Shown here: piece after piece, positions 1 to 9,164 of the stretch
Position numbering within the stretch: the stretch's first letter is position 1
Layout: each line of letters starts with the position of its first letter
NCBI RefSeq assembly: GCF_000701365.1
Contig: NZ_JNIK01000017.1
Span: 186,001-250,000 of the forward strand
Source: Blastococcus sp. URHD0036
Lineage (GTDB): Bacteria > Actinomycetota > Actinomycetes > Mycobacteriales > Geodermatophilaceae
DNA: 64,000 nt
Direction: 5' to 3'
Notes under the pieces: generated by a model
Database searches by the model: none
What the model saw: the letters and a program-made list of their open reading frames with translations, nothing else
Told to the model about the DNA's origin: nothing
Translations under genes and position numbers: made by a program

Positions 1-2571
1 TCGCTGACCGCTTTCGGCGCCTGGGGCACCCGGCTCGGTGCCGCAGTCGACGCCGCACAGCGCCTCGAGGTGCTCCGCGAGGCCACCGACCTCAAGACCG
101 GCTACGGACAGGCGAAGAACTGGGGCGGAAAGCCGGCGCTGGACGGCATCAAGGACGGCTGCAAGCAGCTCGTTGCTGACGCCGAGGCCGTCGTCAAGGG
201 CGTGCTGGAGACGACGCTGCGGCTGCTCAGCCGGTGGATCGCCGCGCGGGTGCTCGAGGCAGCCGAGCAGCGCCGGACCGCGGGCCGGCTGGAGTTCCAT
301 GACCTGCTGGTGCTCTCCCGCGATCTGCTCCGACACGACGCCTCCGTGCGAGCGGCCTTGCAAGCGAAGTATCCGCGACTGTTGCTCGACGAGTTCCAGG
401 ACACCGATCCGATCCAGATCGAGTTGGCGGTGCGGATCGCCGGGGGCGCGGCGGCGTCCCAGGAGCGATGGGAGGACGTCGTCGTCCCCCCAGGATCGCT
501 GTTCGTTGTCGGCGACCCCAAGCAGTCGATCTACCGGTTCCGCCGGGCGGACATCGCCATGTACCTGCGCTCGCAGCGCGTACTCGGCGGCGAGGTCAGC
601 CTGACGTCGAATTTCCGCACCACCGAGCCGATCGTCTCGTGGGTGAACGACGTCTTCAGTCGGCTGATCGTGGAAGAGAAGGACCGACAGCCGAGGTACC
701 GCTCACTGGACGCCGTCCGGCGCCCGCTGGGCGACTCGCCGTCGGTCGTGGTCCTCGGCGCGGAGGCGCACCCCGGCAAGCTGACGGCGGCCGACATGCG
801 CGAGCTCGAGGCTGCCGATGTCGCGGGGATCGTGCGCCGCGCCATCGCCGAGGGCTGGCAGGTGTGCGACGACGCGACGGGCGACTGGCGTCCGGCGCAG
901 CTGGACGACGTCGCCATCCTGCTCCCCGCCCGCACGTCACTTCCCTTCCTCGAGGAAGCGCTCGACGCCGCCGGCATCCCCTACCGGGCCGAGGCCAGCT
1001 CGCTGGTCTACGAGGCCCAAGAGGTGCGTGACCTCCTGGCCGCCGTGCGGGCGCTCGCCGATCCGAGTGACGGGCTGGCGCTCGTCACCGCGCTGCGCTC
1101 GCCGCTTTTCGCGTGCGGGGACGACGACCTGTGGACCTGGAAGCGCGACGGCGGGGTGCTCAACCTGCTCGCGCCGGTGGCCGACGACCGCCGCGACCAT
1201 CCGGTGGCTGTGGCGCTGATGTACCTGCGGGGGCTGCACAACGAGTCGCGGTGGATGTCGCCGGCGGAGGTACTGGCAGCGCTGGTCAGCGGCCGGCGGA
1301 TGCTCGAGGTCGCGGCCGGTAGCGATCAGGCGCGGGACCAGTGGCGGCGGCTGCGGTTCGTCGTCGACCAGGCGCGGGCGTGGTCGGAGTCCGAGCACGG
1401 CGGGCTGCGTGCGTACCTGGCCTGGGCAGAGCGCCAGAGTCAGGAGAGCTCGCGGGTGGTCGAGGCGTCGCTGCCGGAGACCGACACGAGCGCGGTGCGG
1501 ATCATGACGGTCCACGCAGCGAAGGGGCTGGAGTTCCCGATCGTCGTGATGAGCGGCCTGACCGGGGCGCCGAACAACGCGCGCGGTGTGCAGGTGCTGT
1601 GGCCGGCGTCCGGCGGCTACGAGGTCGCGCTGCGCAAGGGCGTGACGACGGGTGACTTCGACATCGCACAGCCGGTCGACGAGCAGATGGACGAGCGCGA
1701 GCGCCGCCGGCTGCTGTACGTCGCGGCGACCCGTGCCCGGGACCACCTGGTGGTGTCGCTGCACCGGTGGGCAGACAAAGCAACGAGAACAGCGTCCAAG
1801 CTGCTGGCCGACGAGGGATTGGCCGCTTTGGGTGCTGAGTCATGGTCAGTCGGAGACGCGTCGGGCGTGGTCGAGGTGGAATTGCCGGTCGCCACCCCGC
1901 GGGTGACAGGTGACTGGGACGACTGGCTCGCCGAGTTGACCGCTGTGCGGTCGGCCAGTGCGCTGGCCTCCGCGCAATCGGCGTCGGGCTTGGAGGGCAC
2001 CGAACCAGCGGTCGCCCTCGGCGGCGCGGACTCCGGTGCGGCCAAGGGCGGGCTGAACGTCGAGCTGCCGGCCTGGTCGAAGGGTCGCTATGGAACGGCA
2101 ATCGGCCGGGCCGTGCATGGCGTGCTGCAGCAGGTCGACCTCGCCACAGGCGCCGGCCTTGAGAGCGCGGTGGCGTCGCAGTGCGTCTCGGAGGGCGTCG
2201 AGAACCATGCCGAGGTGGTGACCGCGTTGGTGCGCTCGGCGCTGGAGTCAGACGTCGTGCGCCGCGCGGCCGCGCGGGAGCACTGGCGCGAGATGTACGT
2301 GGGCGCGGTGCAGGAGGACGGCACGGTTCTGGAGGGCTACGTCGACCTCGTCTACCGAGAGGACGACGGCTCGCTGGTGGTCGTCGACTACAAGACCGAT
2401 GCCATCCCGGCTGAGGCCGTGCCGGCGCGGGTGCAGTACTACGCGCCTCAACTGCGCTCCTACGCCCACATGCTGGACGCTGCTGACAACTCCACGGCGG
2501 CTGATTCGCTCATTGCGTTCCTGACACCGTCAGGGGCTGTCCTAGCGCCCGTGTCCGCCGGCGGCCAGTGA
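1..2571 (+). CDS. AddA/RecB-type UvrD helicase-nuclease, 3' part (5' end outside window)
   Basis: The frame is open from base 1, so the N-terminus with the Walker A motif lies upstream of the window. Visible superfamily 1 motifs in order are LLLDEFQDTD (motif II), VGDPKQSIYRFRRAD (III), SNFRTTEP (IV), MTVHAAKGLEFP (V) and LYVAATRARDHL (VI). A C-terminal RecB-family nuclease follows, with GYVDLVY and VVVDYKTD supplying the D and DxK catalytic residues. Proteins of this build unwind double-strand ends and degrade or process them for recombination, usually with an AddB-like partner, which would be expected upstream. The gene overlaps the next one by one base, so the two are probably co-translated. 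AddA-like identity is secure at superfamily level. Whether it is the housekeeping enzyme or an island-specific one cannot be told from this part. Confidence 0.9.
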   Translation, partial: SLTAFGAWGTRLGAAVDAAQRLEVLREATDLKTGYGQAKNWGGKPALDGIKDGCKQLVADAEAVVKGVLETTLRLLSRWIAARVLEAAEQRRTAGRLEFHDLLVLSRDLLRHDASVRAALQAKYPRLLLDEFQDTDPIQIELAVRIAGGAAASQERWEDVVVPPGSLFVVGDPKQSIYRFRRADIAMYLRSQRVLGGEVSLTSNFRTTEPIVSWVNDVFSRLIVEEKDRQPRYRSLDAVRRPLGDSPSVVVLGAEAHPGKLTAADMRELEAADVAGIVRRAIAEGWQVCDDATGDWRPAQLDDVAILLPARTSLPFLEEALDAAGIPYRAEASSLVYEAQEVRDLLAAVRALADPSDGLALVTALRSPLFACGDDDLWTWKRDGGVLNLLAPVADDRRDHPVAVALMYLRGLHNESRWMSPAEVLAALVSGRRMLEVAAGSDQARDQWRRLRFVVDQARAWSESEHGGLRAYLAWAERQSQESSRVVEASLPETDTSAVRIMTVHAAKGLEFPIVVMSGLTGAPNNARGVQVLWPASGGYEVALRKGVTTGDFDIAQPVDEQMDERERRRLLYVAATRARDHLVVSLHRWADKATRTASKLLADEGLAALGAESWSVGDASGVVEVELPVATPRVTGDWDDWLAELTAVRSASALASAQSASGLEGTEPAVALGGADSGAAKGGLNVELPAWSKGRYGTAIGRAVHGVLQQVDLATGAGLESAVASQCVSEGVENHAEVVTALVRSALESDVVRRAAAREHWREMYVGAVQEDGTVLEGYVDLVYREDDGSLVVVDYKTDAIPAEAVPARVQYYAPQLRSYAHMLDAADNSTAADSLIAFLTPSGAVLAPVSAGGQ

Positions 2572-3290
2572 TGGGCGGACGCCGTCGTGCCGCTCGGGAG
2601 GCCGTGTCGGGCGCGAGCATCGCTGGTCTGTCCGCTTGTGCCGCTGCACATCTCGACTGCTACACGCAACAAGACAGCATGTACGCCTTTTACTCGTACG
2701 ACCGGATGGGCAGTCCCGATGTCATCTCCCCCACCGACTGCCTGGCCCCCGTCTTGCTCAATGTTCGAATGAGCTACGCCCACGTCCTCCCGCTCTTCCA
2801 CAGCGCGGGCCCTGGGGCGAACCTCCTGTCCTGCATGCGCCAAGTCCTCGAGACGGACTCCGAGCAACTCATCGACTTCATAGAGCTGGATCTGCACGAC
2901 CCTGACGGGCCCTGGCAGGTCGTTGACCGGGCCATCTCCACCAGCGGAGCGGTGAAGCACCTGAAGGCGGTGGCAGTCACGAAGATGCTTCACCGGAAGC
3001 GACCGTCGTTCGTTCCCATCTTCGATCGCGAGATCTACCGCTTCTACTTCGGCTACTACCCGATGCGTGGCTCCTACGCAGCGGAACCACGAAGCTTGTG
3101 GCCTGTGCTACAGGCGGATCTGCGGCTTAATCGTTCATGGCTCACCGAGTTGATCAGAGGCCGAGAGACGCCCGACGGGCGCGAACTCAGCCTGCTCCGC
3201 GCGGCTGACATCGTTGTGTGGATGCACATGGTCACTGGATGCGGCCGGGCCGTGGCCACCAATGATTCTCCAGAGCTCACCACTTTGTAG
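2571..3290 (+). CDS. DUF6308-like protein
   Basis: A protein of 239 residues starting at ATG 2571; the A of the ATG is the last base of the preceding TGA, and an in-frame GTG sits one codon earlier. The central stretch HLKAVAVTKMLHRKRPSFVP followed by IFDREIY resembles the helix-hairpin-helix-like part of DUF6308, where small actinobacterial proteins carry a similar KLLxRKRPxLxPIxD motif. That assignment is from memory of the family. No catalytic motif, signal peptide or membrane segment is visible. Overlap with the helicase-nuclease gene suggests a linked role in DNA processing, but function is unknown. Its codon use is slightly less GC-biased than that of the helicase, in keeping with an accessory gene. 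Confidence 0.6.
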   Translation: MGGRRRAAREAVSGASIAGLSACAAAHLDCYTQQDSMYAFYSYDRMGSPDVISPTDCLAPVLLNVRMSYAHVLPLFHSAGPGANLLSCMRQVLETDSEQLIDFIELDLHDPDGPWQVVDRAISTSGAVKHLKAVAVTKMLHRKRPSFVPIFDREIYRFYFGYYPMRGSYAAEPRSLWPVLQADLRLNRSWLTELIRGRETPDGRELSLLRAADIVVWMHMVTGCGRAVATNDSPELTTL

Positions 3291-3388
3291 ATCCGCCCGC
3301 CCCGGCGAGAAAGTGGCTACGGCGCTGGCGTGTGTTGACGTTGGGGCCGACCGCGCCCCGGGAGCAAACTCCGACGGGACGTGGTGGC

Positions 3389-5407
3389 TCACTGATCGAG
3401 ACGTTCGGCGGGAGCGCGCCGCAGTTCATCCGGCAGAGTCTTCGAATGCACGACAACTAGAGAGCGATTAGCTCGCGTCAGGCTCGTGTACAGCTGCCCG
3501 TGTCGCCCGAGGTTCTTCGGGAAGTCGCTCGGCTCGACGACGACGACAGCATCGAACTCAAGCCCCCGCGCATCGTTTGCGGCGAGCACTCGCACGGTCA
3601 CCTCACCGTTCGAGTACTCATCAGCTCCAGCTGCACGGGCCCGCCAGCCGTGGCTGGCGAAGGCCCCGCGGAGCGACGACGCCTCAACACTGATGACGGC
3701 TGTGGTCCCCCCGGAATGGTCGCGGGCCAACTTGCCCCCCGCAGTCACGACCGCGGTGGGCAGGTCCGCCGAGCGAACCTTCCATGTGATCGGACGACTG
3801 CCCTCCTCTTGCACCGTCAAGCCGGTGCGCTCGGGCCTCGGTAGCAGCTGACCGGCGAATCGGTGGATTGCCGTCGTTGATCGGAAGACGCTCTGGTACT
3901 GCTCGACGTGCGAGTCCGCGGACAGATCGAGGAACTCGAGACTCTGCTGCCAGGACATGCTGCTGTGATCGGAGCGGCGCTGATTCATGTCGCCGACGAG
4001 GGTCCAGCCCGCATCCGGACGAACCAGTAGCCGGAGGATGCGCCATTCGATCGGGCGTACGTCCTGGGCCTCGTCCACGATGACGTGTCCGGGGGACTCG
4101 AAGCGGTGTTTCCCCGACGCGAGCCCGCAGTACGCAACAAGGGGCGCTAAGCGTTCGGAGCGCACAGCGACGTCCCAGGGTGGGAGTGCGCGCAAGTAGG
4201 GCACCCAGTCCGGCGGCCCGAAACCCGCCTTCGCGCTCAGCTCCTGATAGATGATGCGCGCCGCCTCGGTTCTCGTGCTGGTCCCCTCGAGGGCGCCGCG
4301 CCGGCGCACCAGCTCGGCGGCCGAATCGACCAAGGTGCAGAGCCCCCGGTCGAAGTCTTGATAGGTCTCAGGCTGACTGTCTCCTACATCTGACTTGGTG
4401 CTCAACTCAGGGATGATCTTGCGGAACACCTCTCCGAGACTGCGGACGATGACTCCGCCTTCGGGCACCAGGTCCTGCACGGCGCGCGTGGTGTGCTTCA
4501 CGTAGTTGTCGGTGGGTCCGAGCAGGAGTACTTGGCCGTCGACGGGTCCGCCGTCCCGCTCCGGGTGCACGAGGTAGGCCGCGCGGTGAACCGCGACGAT
4601 CGTCTTGCCAGCCCCAGGATGACCTTGAACCACCAGCGGCACGGCCGGATCCCATTTGACGAGGTCGTGCTGCCGCGGCTGCAGAGTCGCGAGCACCTGA
4701 CGGAGCGCCGTGCGCCGCGGGGCGGCCAAGGTTCGGAGCAGCGCCGCCTTGTGGCGGAGCACCGTCGCGTCGGGGGTAGCGACCTGACGTGGGCGCGAGC
4801 CAACGACCGGGCCACGCCGAGCCGGCCCGTCCGCTGGTCCCGATCGATCACGCACCCGCGGGCTTGAGTCTGACGGCACCGGAGGCACTGCCGTGCGGTG
4901 GCCGCCTGAGGGACCCGGCGGAGGCAGACGACGCGTCGGCGGCGCGGGCACTGCCAGCGCCACCTTGCGATCGAAGGCCGTCGCGCCACCTCCGAGATCT
5001 CGGCGCTCATCGTCATATCCAACGATGTCGTCACCGCGGGACGTGAAGGCGCGCGTGATCTGAACATCGCCGATCAGGTCCACCCCAGGACCATGTCCGT
5101 AGAACGCGTCCGCCGCTGGTGCGGCCCAGCTGATGACCACGAAATCGCGCTCGCGTGTGTACCACTGACCGATGTAGACGTCGTCCGTCCGCAGTAGCGG
5201 ATCTGCCGCCGCCAGACCCATCCGCCCGACGAACGGTTGCGGAACTGGACGTTCGAGGTCCCTCACCCCTTGCCTCCTCCGGTGGGGCTCGGGCGCGCGG
5301 GACTTGGCGATGCGGACAACTCTCTTGGCCTTGTCCGACAGGGTCTGCACGTACCGCTTGTTCCGTGCCCTCTCGTCAGCCAGAACGGAAGGATCCTGCG
5401 GGCTCAC
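3389..5407 (-). CDS. HelD-like superfamily 1 helicase
   Basis: A protein of 672 residues. Residues 78-104 (VYIGQWYTRERDF, VISWAAPAADAFYG) match the HelD-specific region before the ATPase core, where classical members have an IDWRAP..FY motif. The core has Walker A GHPGAGKT at 262-269, HVIVDEAQDVRPIEW (motif II), LVGDMNQ (III) and a C-terminal RGLEFDAVVVV..YTSLTRA block (V/VI). HelD proteins bind RNA polymerase and use ATP to dislodge it from nucleic acid. The segment before the YIG motif is only about 77 residues, shorter than the N-terminal coiled coil classical HelD inserts into the polymerase channel, so RNAP binding is uncertain. A low-complexity Pro/Arg linker (155-210) precedes the ATPase. 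Its ATG overlaps the stop of the upstream SNF2 gene by four bases (ATGA), giving a tight two-gene operon. Confidence 0.82.
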   Translation of the reverse strand: MSPQDPSVLADERARNKRYVQTLSDKAKRVVRIAKSRAPEPHRRRQGVRDLERPVPQPFVGRMGLAAADPLLRTDDVYIGQWYTRERDFVVISWAAPAADAFYGHGPGVDLIGDVQITRAFTSRGDDIVGYDDERRDLGGGATAFDRKVALAVPAPPTRRLPPPGPSGGHRTAVPPVPSDSSPRVRDRSGPADGPARRGPVVGSRPRQVATPDATVLRHKAALLRTLAAPRRTALRQVLATLQPRQHDLVKWDPAVPLVVQGHPGAGKTIVAVHRAAYLVHPERDGGPVDGQVLLLGPTDNYVKHTTRAVQDLVPEGGVIVRSLGEVFRKIIPELSTKSDVGDSQPETYQDFDRGLCTLVDSAAELVRRRGALEGTSTRTEAARIIYQELSAKAGFGPPDWVPYLRALPPWDVAVRSERLAPLVAYCGLASGKHRFESPGHVIVDEAQDVRPIEWRILRLLVRPDAGWTLVGDMNQRRSDHSSMSWQQSLEFLDLSADSHVEQYQSVFRSTTAIHRFAGQLLPRPERTGLTVQEEGSRPITWKVRSADLPTAVVTAGGKLARDHSGGTTAVISVEASSLRGAFASHGWRARAAGADEYSNGEVTVRVLAANDARGLEFDAVVVVEPSDFPKNLGRHGQLYTSLTRANRSLVVVHSKTLPDELRRAPAERLDQ

Positions 5408-8400
5408 TCGGTGACCTCGAGCACGCAGACGGCGAGCGGCGACACCGTCACATCCGGCGCCCCGGTCTTGTCGAGGTCGCTCAGCGTCTGTCGGTGAGCC
5501 TCGTCGCGGCTCGCCAACTGACTGTCGAAGAGCTTCACGCCGCGACTTTTGCCGCGTTCAAGAGCCGTCCGTCGCCGTGCTCGGATCGAGGCACTCGCCC
5601 GCTTGTGCTGGTCCTCGAGGAGAACCCGGCGCGACTCGATGAGCGCAGCGATCTCGCTACGCCGGCGTTCGTTCTCAGACAGCATCCGGCCATCCATGAG
5701 TTCCTGCAGGACGTCTACACAGCCGGCCAACGACGCCGGAATCGGCTGCTGTCCTTCCTGGAGCTCACCCGTCGCCAGTCGAGAGAGGAGGACGTTCACG
5801 TAGGCGTCATCCACGAGGCGACCATCCGTCGTGACGGCCGTCCCCCAGATCTCCTGTCCGGCGCGTGGCGCCTCCCACCGGGCCACGGCCAGCTGAACGA
5901 CGAAGGTTCCCGGTGCCAGCTCTTCTCTGCCTGTCACACGTACGACAGCGAAGCGGGCACGACGATGCTCGGGCACATTCGCGGCAGCGAGGACGAGCGG
6001 ATGCCGCGCCGACAGCAGGTCCATGCTCTGACTCGTCCGCGCGGTCTCCTGGTCCAGCACGAGGTGCAGCTCGTCCTCATTCCGGAGCGCGCGTTCGTAA
6101 CGGCCCGCTTCGTCACGACTCAACCGTTCATCGACTACCAGGCGGTGGAGCCGGTCGGCCATGTCGCGGTTCCCCCGGAAGCGCAGACCCGCTCCCCCGT
6201 CGACCACCACGGGAGGCGGCGCCTGACACAGCGAAGCCCAGTCCTCGAGTACGTGTTGGAGCTCCGAAGCTCCGACGTACCGACCGGAGGCCACCAGGTC
6301 CTGTTCCAGGCCGGCGACGTCGGTGGTCGACGCGCCGAGCAGAAACGGTGTGGCGGTGGCGAGATCTTCGAGACTGCTCCGCTGCTCCTCGATGGCGGCT
6401 AGGGCATGGTCCGTCTTTGCCGCTCTCTGCTCATCGCTGAGATCGAAGTCGAAGACGACGTCCTGGAGCGCCTTCAGGTGGTCCGTCACGATCGGTTCCA
6501 GCGCCCCGATACTGCCCTCGAAGACGCCGATCCGAGTGAGGAGCCGCTGCTTGATGCGGTCGTCCAGGGCCGCAGGGCACCAGACGTTGAGGATCGAGAT
6601 CCTCTCCTCCGGCTGCCCGATCCGATCGATGCGCCCGATGCGCTGCTCCACTTCCATGGGGTTCCACGGCAAGTCGTAGTTCACGATCACCGAGCAGAAC
6701 TCGAAGTCCAACCCCTCGCTGGCCACCTTGTTGGCCAGCACGAGGTCATACCGACCGGCCCGGAAGTCAGCCATGACCTGGTTCCTGCGCTCGCGATCGA
6801 CGCCCCCATGGAGGACGGCCACCCGGCATTGATCCCGCAGGCGCTCATGGAGATAGGCGAGCGTCGGACGCGAGAAGGTGAAGAGCAACGCTCGACGCCC
6901 CGAGTTGACGACGTCGAGCAACTTCGGAGCGACGGCGTCGAACTTGCTGTCGACATCGGCAACCGCATCTGCCGCCTTCAAGAGGTCAGCATGGGGCCGG
7001 AGTATCGGCGGCTTCGACGTGGCCACCGGCACGGTCGAGTCCTCGTCGGCGACGACTTCGTCCTGGGCACTCCACCGCAGGACCGAGGCCCTCGCAGCCG
7101 GCAGACAAGCGGAAGCCAGGCGTAGAGGCATCTGCATCGCGAAGCCTGCTGGCTGGCCTGCGGCCGCAGCGCGGTTACGGCACCAGACGACGTACTCCTC
7201 GTAGAAGCGAGACTCCGCGGGGGTCCATGCGACTTGGGTGTCCATGGCATGTCGCACTGCCTTCTTCTCGTCCACCTCCACCCTCCTCGTGCGAGTGAAG
7301 ACCGAGGAGAGGACGTTGAGCTCCGAGAGGTGGCGCCGTGCCTGGACGATGTCTCGGGCACTCAGGTCATCACGGCCAACTATGTCTCGCAGTGACGCGA
7401 ATTCGCTCCGCCTGACCAGCGGGCGGCCCATCTGGAGAAGGCGCATGTCGTCCAGTGCTCGCAAGCGAGTCGCGCCATCGACACTCGCGGCAGCGAGGAG
7501 GCCGCCCACGCGGTTCAAGACGACATTCGGTTCTAACTGCAACTCCATGGACCCGGCGTCGCCGAAATCTCCCGGGGAGAGCAATTCCAGCAGGTTGTAC
7601 AAGTCCTCGTTGCGCAGGTTGATGGGGGTCGCCGTGAGCAGGACCAGCGCCTCAGCCCAGTCGCTCAGCAAAGCGCCAGCGTGATGGGACGCCGTGCTGG
7701 CGTTCCTCATGTTGTGGGCCTCATCGACGATGGCGAGACTCAACGGGCCAGCCAGACTCGCCAGCTCCTCCAATGACTCCCACATGCGGAACCGTTCGAG
7801 GCTGACGATGTAAGCGAACCGTCGCGGCAGGCGATTCTCCCGAGCCCGCTGCTCGAAGTCGCTGGCCGCGGCTCCTGACAGTTCGATCAACTGGAAGCCG
7901 AACCGGTCCTCCATCTCCCGACGCCATTTCGCGATCAGCGACGCGGGGCAGACGACGAGGACCCGATCGGCCGACTTCCGCGCCTCGAGCTCCGTCCATA
8001 CGAGACCGGCCTCGATGGTCTTGCCCAGCCCGACCTCGTCGGCGATGAGGATGCGGGACTTGCCTGACTCGAGCATGCGAATAACCGGCCTAAACTGATA
8101 GGCGCGGAAGATCGTCCGCGTTGCACGGAATGAGAACAGCGTGTCGGTGAAGGCGCCGGCAAGCTTCTCCCGCGTCAGCGTCGCGCTCAGCCGCCGTGCA
8201 GTGTCGGGAGGCTGCTGGATCCAGTCATGAACCGTGTCGCTCGACTGCAGCCCCGTCAGCATGTCCTCGCCGTAGGTGACCTGCCGCCCGTCCACACGGA
8301 GTTCGTAGAGCCATCTCCCGGCACTGAATCGACGAGCTCTCACGGGGTGGTCACGGCCGGTACTGACCACTACGACATCGTCGTTGATTCGGAACTTCGG

Positions 8401-8763
8401 GGCGGGAACTGCGACGCCTAGCGGCCACATGTGGTCCAGCCACGCCTCGGCGTCGCGCAAGCCGTGGGCATCCGGGAGTGCATCCGTCTCGACACGCTCG
8501 CTCATGCCAGCTGGCGCGCCACGGGAGACGACCATGATCCGAGTCTCCGAGGGGCGCGAGAACCAGTACAAGCCTTCAGGGAGCTCGACTTCAGGCTGAC
8601 CCAGGTGGCGGACCTCCTCGAAGAGGTCGCGGTGTTCTAACCGAGGCGGTCCGACGAACAGAGCGTCGACACCATCGACGACCCCGGCAAGATCAGACGC
8701 GTCGTGCGCTTCGGGGTGATACCCGTAGCTTGTCCTGACCTGCTCCGCTGTGTACCCGAACAA
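5404..8763 (-). CDS. RapA/HepA-type SNF2 ATPase
   Basis: A protein of 1119 residues with a full SNF2 ATPase: Walker A DEVGLGKTIEAG near residue 243, VCPASLIAKWRREM (Ia), IVDEAHNMRN (DEAH, near 345), LLTATPINL (III), LANKVASEGLDFEF (V) and EQRIGRIDRIGQ (VI). The order and the helical C-terminal part resemble RapA/HepA, which recycles RNA polymerase, and the SNF2 proteins of DISARM-type systems. The N-terminal 200 residues are not assigned. Translation probably starts at TTG 8763, because GGGGAG lies about eight bases upstream on that strand. The gene is the first of a two-gene leftward operon with the HelD-like gene and diverges from the PLD-helicase gene across a 401-base control region. Nuclease motifs were not seen. 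Confidence 0.85.
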   Translation of the reverse strand: MFGYTAEQVRTSYGYHPEAHDASDLAGVVDGVDALFVGPPRLEHRDLFEEVRHLGQPEVELPEGLYWFSRPSETRIMVVSRGAPAGMSERVETDALPDAHGLRDAEAWLDHMWPLGVAVPAPKFRINDDVVVVSTGRDHPVRARRFSAGRWLYELRVDGRQVTYGEDMLTGLQSSDTVHDWIQQPPDTARRLSATLTREKLAGAFTDTLFSFRATRTIFRAYQFRPVIRMLESGKSRILIADEVGLGKTIEAGLVWTELEARKSADRVLVVCPASLIAKWRREMEDRFGFQLIELSGAAASDFEQRARENRLPRRFAYIVSLERFRMWESLEELASLAGPLSLAIVDEAHNMRNASTASHHAGALLSDWAEALVLLTATPINLRNEDLYNLLELLSPGDFGDAGSMELQLEPNVVLNRVGGLLAAASVDGATRLRALDDMRLLQMGRPLVRRSEFASLRDIVGRDDLSARDIVQARRHLSELNVLSSVFTRTRRVEVDEKKAVRHAMDTQVAWTPAESRFYEEYVVWCRNRAAAAGQPAGFAMQMPLRLASACLPAARASVLRWSAQDEVVADEDSTVPVATSKPPILRPHADLLKAADAVADVDSKFDAVAPKLLDVVNSGRRALLFTFSRPTLAYLHERLRDQCRVAVLHGGVDRERRNQVMADFRAGRYDLVLANKVASEGLDFEFCSVIVNYDLPWNPMEVEQRIGRIDRIGQPEERISILNVWCPAALDDRIKQRLLTRIGVFEGSIGALEPIVTDHLKALQDVVFDFDLSDEQRAAKTDHALAAIEEQRSSLEDLATATPFLLGASTTDVAGLEQDLVASGRYVGASELQHVLEDWASLCQAPPPVVVDGGAGLRFRGNRDMADRLHRLVVDERLSRDEAGRYERALRNEDELHLVLDQETARTSQSMDLLSARHPLVLAAANVPEHRRARFAVVRVTGREELAPGTFVVQLAVARWEAPRAGQEIWGTAVTTDGRLVDDAYVNVLLSRLATGELQEGQQPIPASLAGCVDVLQELMDGRMLSENERRRSEIAALIESRRVLLEDQHKRASASIRARRRTALERGKSRGVKLFDSQLASRDEAHRQTLSDLDKTGAPDVTVSPLAVCVLEVTE

Positions 8764-9164
8764 GCGCTCACTCCCCGATGCTGACTAACGCCAGCAGAAC
8801 ACGGACAGCGACCAAGGTCACTCACCTCGCTTGGTGAGTCACCAAGATGAGTCACTGTCGGCACCTCGAGAAACAAATACCCGCTGATCACTGCCGATGC
8901 TTGAGGTGCTGCACCAGCGTGGGGTGCACGCGCCTTTCACCATTTACCCCTTTGAAGGGGGCCATCGACCGGCCATCCGTGGACACGGCGCTGTCGTTCC
9001 GCCGGCCGTGACCGCGTCCACTCCCTGTTGCTACTAGGTAGCTCAACTGGGCAGGCTTCTTGTGTCGGTTGGCCTTCAGGTCGGGTCTCTCCTGCTCCGG
9101 CCAACAGCTGCCGAGAACGAGTCGGAACACAACCCGACGTTGCTGCCCCGTTACGTTTCACTCT
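8764..9164. promoter_or_regulatory. Divergent control region with palindromic operator candidate
   Basis: A 401-base gap between divergently read helicase genes, with no convincing gene. At 8831-8845 lies a perfect odd palindrome, TTGGTGAGTCACCAA. It is nested in a larger imperfect inverted repeat (8817-8842) and flanked by a second direct copy of TGAGTCAC (8835-8842 and 8848-8855, 13 bases apart). This looks like a binding site for a dimeric regulator controlling the leftward operon, whose start is only about 70 bases away. The remainder towards 9164 is less GC-rich than the coding sequence around it and should hold the rightward promoter, but I could not fix a -35/-10 pair. Confidence 0.5.

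Noticed and set aside
9037-9110. D-arm-like string GGTAGCTCAACTGG suggesting a tRNA
   Set aside because: No matching acceptor stem, no GGTTC T-loop and no anticodon arm could be folded; at most a decayed tRNA piece.
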